A stretch of 64,000 nt of DNA, from contig NW_026526041.1 of assembly GCF_010183535.1 (NCBI RefSeq), positions 23,762 to 87,761 on the forward strand, in the 5' to 3' direction. The notes below the pieces were generated by a model, which made no database searches, was not told the DNA's origin, and saw only the letters and a program-made list of their open reading frames with translations. This stretch comes from Caenorhabditis remanei (taxonomy: Eukaryota; Nematoda; Chromadorea; Rhabditida; Rhabditidae). A program made the position numbers and the translations under genes. Each line of letters starts with the position of its first letter. The stretch's first letter is position 1. Below are positions 55,313 through 64,000 of this stretch, one piece after another.

Positions 55313-58308
55313 CTGGTCAAATATCTCAATTTCTATGAACAATACAGCTCTGTGGTTGTGTGCAAATGAAAGAGCGTATTTTATTCTACCAATACAATCA
55401 TTAATCCTGATTATAGCAGTCATTTTATGTCTACAAATATTCAATTATAGTCAAAAAACGGCTGAAAATCTAATTTTCGGCCGTAAATCGATACTTCTGG
55501 TCAAATATCTCAATTTCTATGAACAATACAGCTCTGTGGTTGTGTGCAAATGAAAGAGCGTATTTTATTCTACCAATACAATCATTAATCCTGATTATAG
55601 CAGTCATTTTATGTCTACAAATATTCAATTATAGTCAAAAAACGGCTGAAAATCTAATTTTCGGCCGTAAATCGATACTTCTGGTCAAATATCTCAATTT
55701 CTATGAACAATACAGCTCTGTGGTTGTGTGCAAATGAAAGAGCGTATTTTATTCTACCAATACAATCATTAATCCTGATTATAGCAGTCATTTTATGTCT
55801 ATAAAAATTCAATGATAGTCAAAAAAACGGCTGAAAATCTAATTTTCGGCCGTAAATCGATACTTCTGGTCAAATATCTCAATTTCTATGAACAATACAG
55901 CTCTGTGGTTGTGTGCAATTGAAAGAGCGTATTTTATTCTACCAATACAATCATTAATCCTGATTATAGCAGTCATTTTATGTCTACAAAAATTCAATGA
56001 TAGTCAAAAAACGGCTGAAAATCTAATTTTCGGCCGTAAATCGATACTTCTGGTCAAATAACTCAATTTCTATGAACAATACAGCTCTGTGGTTGTGTGC
56101 AAATGAAAGAGCGTATTTTATTCTACCAATACAATCATTAATCCTGATTATAGCAGTCATTTTATGTCTACAAAAATTCAATGATAGTCAAAAAACGGCT
56201 GAAATCTAATTTTCGGCCGTAAATCGGTACTTCTGGTCAAATATCTCAATTTCTATGAACAATACAGCTCTGTGGTTGTGTGCAAATGAAAGAGCGTATT
56301 TTATTCTACCAATACAATCATTAATCCTGATTATAGCAGTCATTTTATGTCTATAAAAATTCAATGATAGTCAAAAAACGGCTGAAAATCTAATTTTCGG
56401 CCGTAAATCGATACTTCTGGTCAAATATCTCAATTTCTATGAACAATACAGCTCTGTGGTTGTGTGCAAATGAAAGAGCGTATTTTATTCTACCAATACA
56501 ATCATTAATCCTGATTATAGCAGTCATTTTATGTCTATAAAAATTCAATGATAGTCAAAAAACGGCTGAAAATCTAATTTTCGGCCGTAAATCTGTACTT
56601 CTGGTCAAATATCTCAATTTCTATGAACAATACAGCTCTGTGGTTGTGTGCAAATGAAAGAGCGTATTTTATTCTACCAATACAATCATTAATCCTGATT
56701 ATAGCAGTCATTTTATGTCTACAAATATTCAATTATAGCCAAAAAACGGCTGAAAATCTAATTTTCGGCCGTAAATCGGTACTTCTGGTCAAATATCTCA
56801 ATTTCTATGAACAATACAGCTCTGTGGTTGTGTGCAAATGAAAGAGCGTATTTATTCTACCAATACAATCATTAATCCTGATTATAGCAGTCATTTTATG
56901 TCTACAAAAATTCAATGATAGTCAAAAAACGGCTGAAAATCTAATTTTCGGCCGTAAATCGATACTTCTGGTCAAATAACTCAATTTCTATGAACAATAC
57001 AGCTCTGTGGTTGTGTGCAAATGAAAGAGCGTATTTTATTCTACCAATACAATCATTAATCCTGATTATAGCAGTCATTTTATGTCTATAAAATTCAATG
57101 ATAGTCAAAAAACGGCTGAAAATCTAATTTTCGGCCGTAAATCGATACTTCTGGTCAAATAACTCAATTTCTATGAACAATACAGCTCTGTGGTTGTGTG
57201 CAAATGAAAGAGCGTATTTTATTCTACCAATACAATCATTAATCCTGATTATAGCAGTCATTTTATGTCTACAAAAATTCAATGATAGTCAAAAAAACGG
57301 CTGAAAATCTAATTTTCGGCCGTAAATCGATACTTCTGGTCAAATAACTCAATTTCTATGAACAATACAGCTCTGTGGTTGTGTGCAAATGAAAGAGCGT
57401 ATTTTATTCTACCAATACAATCATTAATCCTGATTATAGCAGTCATTTTATGTCTACAAATATTCAATTATAGCCAAAAAACGGCTGAAAATCTAATTTT
57501 CGGCCGTAAATCGGTACTTCTGGTCAAATATCTCAATTTCTATGAACAATACAGCTCTGTGGTTGTGTGCAAATGAAAGAGCGTATTTATTCTACCAATA
57601 CAATCATTAATCCTGATTATAGCAGTCATTTTATGTCTACAAAAATTCAATGATAGTCAAAAAACGGCTGAAAATCTAATTTTCGGCCGTAAATCGGTAC
57701 TTCTGGTCAAATATCTCAATTTCTATGAACAATACAGCTCTGTGGTTGTGTGCAAATGAAAGAGCGTATTTTATTCTACCAATACAATCATTAATCCTGA
57801 TTATAGCAGTCATTTTATGTCTATAAAAATTCAATGATAGTCAAAAAACGGCTGAAAATCTAATTTTCGGCCGTAAATCGATACTTCTGGTCAAATAACT
57901 CAATTTCTATGAACAATACAGCTCTGTGGTTGTGTGCAAATGAAAGAGCGTATTTTATTCTACCAATACAATCATTAATCCTGATTATAGCAGTCATTTT
58001 ATGTCTACAAAAATTCAATGATAGTCAAAAAACGGCTGAAAATCTAATTTTCGGCCGTAAATCGGTACTTCTGGTCAAATATCTCAATTTCTATGAACAA
58101 TACAGCTCTGTGGTTGTGTGCAAATGAAAGAGCGTATTTTATTCTACCAATACAATCATTAATCCTGATTATAGCAGTCATTTTATGTCTACAAAAATTC
58201 AATGATAGTCAAAAAACGGCTGAAAATCTAATTTTCGGCCGTAAATCGGTACTTCTGGTCAAATAACTCAATTTCTATGAACAATACAGCTCTGTGGTTG
58301 TGTGCAAA
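55313..58308 (+). repeat. 184-bp satellite array, block 1
   Basis: About sixteen tandem copies of a 184-bp AT-rich unit (starts at 55313, 55497, 55681 and so on). Each unit carries a near-perfect hairpin, ACGGCTGAAAAT, loop CTA, ATTTTCGGCCGT, a 12-bp stem with one G-T wobble. Variants (AATATTCAATTA or AAAATTCAATGA; TCGATAC or TCGGTAC) form a mosaic, as expected from unequal exchange. The first unit directly follows the LTR of element 2. Confidence 0.96.
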
Positions 58309-58314
58309 TTCTAG

Positions 58315-58580
58315 GTGTTACAGTGGATCGTAATTAATCCGAAAACGGACGACACGTTCGGAATCCCCTGTTTATCTGACTCTGTCGATGACAAAAAATC
58401 ATTCATAACGCCTCTGTGGATCAATCCGGAATCGGACGACACGTTTAGAATCCTCTTTTTTCTATATCTGAATATAAGAAAAAATATTTCACGTCCCAAC
58501 ATGGGTTTGATCCATATGACTACAGTCAACGTTGCCGAACTTGACAGATCGGGTTCTTGAACGCACCGACCTTCGCCATT
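58315..58580 (-). mobile_element. tRNA-derived SINE-like element, copy 1
   Basis: On the minus strand an A-box-like TGGCGAAGGTCGG (58578-58566) is followed by a B-box GGATCAAACCC (58513-58503). A tail with AAAAAAGAGGATTCTAAACG, CGTCCG and GGATTGATC comes next, and a second partial tail module follows at about 58385-58315. Copy 2 (60234-60412) shares head and tail in the same order. Call based on internal pol III promoter-like boxes and repetition; no database match could be made. Confidence 0.5.
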
Positions 58581-60233
58581 TGAAAGTCGAACTTAGCTTT
58601 GAAGTATAGCCCCTCGCAATATGAACAAATTTGATCCATCTTTCTGATATAGTGAGAGCTCCTTTCTTCTCGCCGTTACATCATCGGGCTTTTCTGATCG
58701 TATGGCAGCTGCCCGGGAAGCTACAGAAGCCCGTCTAGATTATCTTCGGACTCTTGTTCACTGATGTTTTATTTATTTATTTATTTATTTTATTTACGAC
58801 CGCAAGGGTACGTGATACACAAAAATATGTATCAGTTCAATTTAGCCGTGTTTCAATTTCCTGTATTCGTAGCACAAATGCAACTTTTTCTTTTTCTTAT
58901 TTCTTGGAACGAACGTTTTTTCGAGGGAGACTGGAGATGGATTAGCATGCTTATAGTTCTTAAACTCGATCCCCAGTGTGTCCAAAGTCACGATGTCACT
59001 ACGAAAGATCATAACGAAGATTCGAAAAGCTATCCATGTTCGGCGTCTGATTTTCATCACCTTCTTCCTCTGATCTTTCCGGCGTTTCTTGAGTTTTTTC
59101 AGCTCCCCGCTTTCTTTGAAGTATGGCGTAAGCCTGCTTTTCAGCCCATTCTTGCTTCTGCTCACTTACATTTTTTTTGATTTGTTCTCTTTTCTTCGCT
59201 ACTCTCCACCTTTCATATCGCAAAACTTCCTTACGATACTCAGCGTTCTCCCGAAATTCCTTCTCCAACCCTTGCACAAATTTATCGATAGAATCGTTGA
59301 TCAACGTGTCCCAGCTCATCAAATACCATGTCGATCAAATACCATGTCGATTGCCCGTTCGATTCCTTACGTCTTCCTAACAAATGTTCGTCCGACCTCC
59401 CATGAATGAAAAAAAAACGGGGATATGTTTTCAATTTTTACTGTTGGTTCTGTTGCTGTTCGGCTTCTCTGTGTCAGACTGTAGAGATCGTCGGACTGCT
59501 ATATCAGTTGCCATGATTTTCAACCCCAATTTTGTGTCATCCTGACTCTCAGCTTTTCGTTTGGCTACCATGCGATTTGAATTAGTAGAGCAGCTTTATT
59601 TTTCTGAAGTCAGTAAAAGTTGATCTCTCTTTCTATCTAAAGCGAGGTTATGCGTTTTTCTTATCTCGTTTCCACACTGACTCCTGTGTCATCATCTCGT
59701 CCTCAATCCCGTCCATTTCGCTTCTTCAGGCGGCCTTGTAGAGGGCCAAAAGATTAGTCGATATGCAAAAACTCAGCCCGACGTCTTCTTTTTGTCGTTT
59801 TTCTTCACTCACTCCTGTGTCATGAGTTGAATGTGCTGTATCCCATCAACTCCTTCGAGCTTCAATCTCCCATCTGATTCTGAGCGATGGAGCACGCTTT
59901 CACCGGAAGCAGGAAAAACAGCACCATAATCATCCACTAATTGTCAGCAGGAACAGTATTATTAGTTGTTGGAGACAGTGACTCCATGAAGGGAATAGGA
60001 AAATGATAGTTATCAGCAGTTCAGAAGAATGTGATTTACGTGGCCCCATGTCTGGACTTCACGCAACTTCCGCTTTTCACTGTATTCTTACACGGTAAAG
60101 TAGGCGGAGCTAAAACCGTGGTAAGAAGAAGAAGGTAAATGCTAGCCAGATTCGCTATTAATACTTTTAAAAATGTGGATCCACAATCCCCTTTTAGCTG
60201 TCTCCAGAAAACTACCCGTATTTGTATGATATT
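58581..60233. other. Unassigned unique DNA between SINE-like copies
   Basis: Mixed sequence with a (TTTA)n run near 58767-58790, a 16-bp tandem duplication near 59318-59350 (TCAAATACCATGTCGA twice) and two diverged CACTCCTGTGTCAT-type repeats near 59680 and 59810. Apart from the weak minus-strand frame listed separately, I see no gene. Confidence 0.5.
58999..59322 (-). CDS. Possible coding fragment, charged coiled-coil-like (107 aa)
   Basis: Minus-strand frame from an ATG at 59322, rich in Glu, Lys and Arg with an amphipathic pattern, then an acidic Pro/Glu/Asp-rich end. Composition looks more protein-like than the neighbouring frames. I recognise no family and see no promoter or clear splice partner, so it may be a relic exon or chance. 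Confidence 0.25.
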   Translation of the reverse strand: MMSWDTLINDSIDKFVQGLEKEFRENAEYRKEVLRYERWRVAKKREQIKKNVSEQKQEWAEKQAYAILQRKRGAEKTQETPERSEEEGDENQTPNMDSFSNLRYDLS

Positions 60234-60412
60234 GATCAATCAGGAAAAAAACACGTTCGGAAACCTCTTTTTTCCGAATCTATCAACAAAAAAATTTAAA
60301 AAATCTTTCTTCGCTCCCGGGATCGAACTAAAAGCTAACTGTAGTAACGCCGCATAACTTGCCAGATCGGACGCGTCGACACGTCAACGCAAACCATACG
60401 GCCACGGAAAAT
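60234..60412 (-). mobile_element. tRNA-derived SINE-like element, copy 2
   Basis: On the minus strand TGGCCGTATGGTTT (A-box-like, about 60405-60392) is followed by AGTTCGATCCC (B box, 60329-60319), close to the tRNA TPsiC consensus. Then come T-rich sequence and the same tail words as copy 1 (AAAAAAGAGGTTTCCGAACG, TGATTGATC). The head is closer to a tRNA than that of copy 1. Clover-leaf folding was not tested. Confidence 0.5.
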
Positions 60413-60675
60413 GGAAGCCGAAGAAAGGAAAGAAATGACGACGCTTAGGCCGACAGTTTCACGCCACTTTTTCTGTTTCTCATTCCCCTATGCTTTATCA
60501 GTGTTTTTGGCTCAGAAGGCGTCATTTTGAGAATTTTGAAAAAAGAAAAATACGGGCATCGAGTGGTGAAAATTTCTGATCTTTTGGTCCAAATTTGAAG
60601 AAAATCGGTTCAGTAGGAAGGGCGGTAGGATCGGCGAACCACAGACAAACATACAGAATCTGGTGTTTGTTAATA
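60413..60675. other. Possible transposon tail next to the satellite
   Basis: Contains AAAATCGGTTCAGTAGGAAG, then CACAGACAAACATACAGAAT and a TTAATAGTAAAGATAG end at the satellite boundary. Such endings are common in decayed non-LTR or DNA transposon tails; I cannot assign a family. No coding frame. Confidence 0.3.
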
Positions 60676-63600
60676 GTAAAGATAGTTAAAAAAACGGCTG
60701 AAAATCTAATTTTCGGCCGTTAATCGGTACTTCTGGTCAAATAACTCAATTTCTATGAACAATACAGCTCTGTGGTTGTGTGCAAATGAAAGAGCGTATT
60801 TTATTCTACCAATACAATCATTAATCCTGATTATAGCAGTCACTTTATGTCTACAAATATTCAATTATAGTCAAAAAACGGCTGAAAATCTAATTTTCGG
60901 CCGTAAATCGGTACTTCTGGTCAAATATCTCAATTTCTATGAACAATACAGCTCTGTGGTTGTGTGCAAATGAAAGAGCGTATTTTATTCTACCAATACA
61001 ATCATTAATCCTGATTATAGCAGTCATTTTATGTCTACAAATATTCAATTATAGTCAAAAAACGGCTGAAATCTAATTTCGGCCGTAAATCGGTACTTCT
61101 GGTCAAATATCTCAATTCTATGAACAATACAGCTCTGTGGTTGTGTGCAATTGAAAGAGCGTATTTTATTCTACCAATACAATCATTAATCCTGATTATA
61201 GCAGTCATTTTATGTCTACAAAATTCAATGATAGTCAAAAAAACGGCTGAAATCTAATTTTCGGCCGTAAATCGATACTTCTGGTCAAATATCTCAATTT
61301 CTATGAACAATACAGCTTCTGTGGTTGTGTGCAAAACGAAAGAGCGTATTTATTCTACCAATACAATCATTAATCCTGATTATAGCAGTCATTTTATGTC
61401 TACAAAAATTCAATGATAGTCAAAAAACGGCTGAAAATCTAATTTCGGCCGTAAAAATCGATACTTCTGGTCAAATATCCTCAATTCTATGAACAATACA
61501 GCTCTGTGGTTGTGTGCAAAACGAAAGAGCGTATTTTATTCTACCAATACAATCATTAATCCTGATTATAGCAGTCATTTATGTCTACAAAAATTCAATG
61601 ATAGTCAAAAAACGGCTGAAAATCTTAATTTCGGCCGTAATACGATACTTCTGGTCAAATAACTCAATTTCTATGAACATACAGCTCTGTGGTTTGTGTG
61701 CAAACGAAAGAGCGTATTTTATTCTACCAATACAATCATTAATCCTGATTATAGCAGTCATTTTATGTCTACAAAAATTCAATGATAGTCAAAAAACGGC
61801 TGAAAATCTAATTTCGGCCGTAAATCGATACTTCTGGTCAAATATCTCAATTTCTATGAACAATACAGCTCTGTGGTTGTGTGCAAACGAAGAGCGTATT
61901 TTATTCTACCAATACAATCATTAATCCTGATTATAGCAGTCATTTTATGTCTACAAAAATTCAATGATAGTCAAAAAACGGCTGAAAATCTAATTTTCGG
62001 CCGTAAATCGATACTTCTGGTCAAATATCTCAATTTCTATGAACAATACAGCTCTGTGGTTGTGGTGCAAACTGAAAGAGCGTATTTTATTCTACCAATA
62101 CAATCAATTAATCCTGATTATAAGCAGTCATTTTATGTCTACAAAAATTCAATGATAGTCAAAAAAACGGCTGAAAATCTAATTTTCGGCCGTAAATCGA
62201 TACTTCTGGTCAAATATCTCATTTCTATGAACAATACAGCTCTGTGGTTGTGTGCAAACGAAAGAGCGTATTTATTCTACCAATACAATCATTAATCCTG
62301 ATTATAGCAGTCATTTTATGTCTACAAAAATTCAATGATAGTCAAAAACGGCTGAAAATCTAATTTTCGGCCGTAAATCGATACTTCTGGTCAAATATCT
62401 CAATTTCTATGAACAATACAGCTCTGTGGTTGTGTGCAAATGAAAGAGCGTATTTTATTCTACCAATACAATCATTAATCCTGATTATAGCAGTCATTTA
62501 TGTCTATCAATATTCAATTATAGCCAAAAACGGCTGAAAATCTAATTTTCGGCCGTAAATCGATACTTCTGGTCAAATATCTCAATTTCTATGAACAATA
62601 CAGCTCTGTGGTTGTGTGCAAATGAAAGAGCGTATTTATTCTACCAATAAATCATTAATCCTGATTATAGCAGTCATTTTATGTCTACAAAAATTCAATG
62701 ATAGTCAAAAAACGGCTGAAAATCTAATTTTCGGCCGTAAATCGGTACTTCTGGTCAAATATCTCAATTTCTATGAACAATACAGCTCTGTGGTTGTGTG
62801 CAAATGAAAGAGCGTATTTTATTCTACCAATACAATCATTAATCCTGATTATAGCAGTCATTTTATGTCTATAAAAATTCAATGATAGTCAAAAAAACGG
62901 CTGAAAATCTAATTTTCGGCCGTAAATCGATACTTCTGGTCAAATAACTCAATTTCTATGAACAATACAGCTCTGTGGTTGTGTGCAAATGAAAGAGCGT
63001 ATTTTATTCTACCAATACAATCATTAATCCTGATTATAGCAGTCATTTTATGTCTACAAAAATTCAATGATAGTCAAAAAAACGGCTGAAAATCTAATTT
63101 TCGGCCGTAAATCGAGTACTTCTGGGTCAAATATCTCAATTTCTATGAACAATACAGCTCTGTGGTTGTGTGCAAATGAAAGAGCGTATTTTATTCTACC
63201 AATACATCATTAATCCTGATTATAGCAGTCATTTTATGTCTACAAAAAATTCAATGATAGTCAAAAAAACGGCTGAAAATCTAATTTTCGGCCGTAAATC
63301 GGTACTTCTGGTCAAATATACTCAATTTCTATGAACAATACAGCTCTGTGGTTGTGTGCAAACGAAAGAGCGTATTTTATTCTACCAATACAATCATTAA
63401 TCCTGATTATAGCAGTCATTTTATGTCTACAAAATTCAATGATAGTCAAAAACGGCTGAAAATCTAATTTTCGGCCGTAAATCGATACTTCTGGTCAAAT
63501 ATCTCAATTTCTATGAACAATACAGCTCTGTGGTTGTGTGCAAACGAAAGAGCGTATTTTATTCTACCAATACAATCATTAATCCTGATTATAGCAGTCA

Positions 63601-64000
63601 TTTTATGTCTACAAAAATTCAATGATAGTCAAAAAACGGCTGAAAATCTAATTTTCGGCCGTAAATCGATACTTCTGGTCAAATATCTCAATTTCTATGA
63701 ACAATACAGCTCTGTGGTTGTGTGCAAACGAAAGAGCGTATTTTATTCTACCAATACAATCATTAATCCTGATTATAGCAGTCATTTTATGTCTACAAAA
63801 ATTCAATGATAGTCAAAAAACGGCTGAAAATCTAATTTTCGGCCGTAAATCGATACTACTGGTCAAATACTCTCAATTTCTATGAACAATACAGCTCTGT
63901 GGTTGTGTGCAATGACGAAGAGGCGTATTTTATTCTACCAATACAACCATTAATCCTGATTATAGCAGTCATTTTATGTCTACAAAAATTCAATGATAGT
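60676..64000 (+). repeat. 184-bp satellite array, block 2
   Basis: Same unit and orientation as block 1, resuming inside the hairpin part of a unit (GATAGTTAAAAAAACGGCTG). Units between about 61,050 and 64,000 have many single-base indels in homopolymers (AATTTCGGC for AATTTTCGGC, TATTTATTC for TATTTTATTC), again typical of unpolished reads. The array runs off the right edge. Confidence 0.95.

Noticed and set aside
55519..55737. Repeated 72-aa plus-strand frame in the 184-bp satellite
   Set aside because: The same frame recurs in unit after unit and reads across the unit boundary into the next copy. It follows from the repeat sequence, with no independent support.

Overview
The window is repeat DNA from a eukaryote, most likely a nematode close to Caenorhabditis. 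The reasons are 45-55 nt introns with GTAAGT/GTAAGA donors and TTTCAG/TTCCAG acceptors, splice acceptors sitting directly on start codons, and Ty3/gypsy and BEL/Pao LTR retrotransposons lying in large satellite arrays. I see no ordinary host gene. Species cannot be named from the sequence.

Layout. 1-2067: 43-bp palindromic satellite, forward. 2068-8000: a chimeric island made of a 5'-truncated Ty3/gypsy pol with its 3' LTR (+), abutting a truncated BEL/Pao pol with its own 5' LTR (-). 8001-14842: the same satellite in reverse orientation. 14843-30297: BEL/Pao element 1, complete end to end, with 701-bp LTRs in which I see no difference and a GAAGA target-site duplication; it sits inside a satellite unit. 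30298-42105: satellite continues, with poor homopolymer quality after about 35.4 kb. 42106-42205: 100-N gap. 42206-55312: BEL/Pao element 2, same family, 5' part lost at the gap. 55313-58308 and 60676-64000: a 184-bp satellite, interrupted by 2.4 kb holding two tRNA-derived SINE-like copies and one weak coding candidate.

The main discovery candidate is the BEL/Pao family. Combining the two copies, an intact element would be about 18 kb. From 5' to 3' it carries: LTR with TATA box and a splice donor; primer binding site; a cluster of leader hairpins; gene 1 (4 exons, about 321 aa); gene 2 (4 exons, about 340 aa, coiled coil plus CCHC knuckle); about 1.6 kb of hairpin-rich noncoding sequence; gene 3 (6 exons, about 881 aa, Cys-rich); then single-exon gag and pol. 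Each gene has a splice acceptor at or just before its ATG, so one LTR leader, or spliced-leader trans-splicing, could express all of them. Introns are supported by continuous frames across every junction, and one of them is absent exactly at its splice sites in element 1.

A second candidate is a family of at least seven hairpins that share an AAGACCYACGGGCAGC-type apex on stems of different sequence that still pair. They lie in the leader intron (present only in unspliced RNA) and again between genes 2 and 3. Element 1 has intact gag and pol but a gutted gene 3; element 2 has an open gene 3 but a broken pol.
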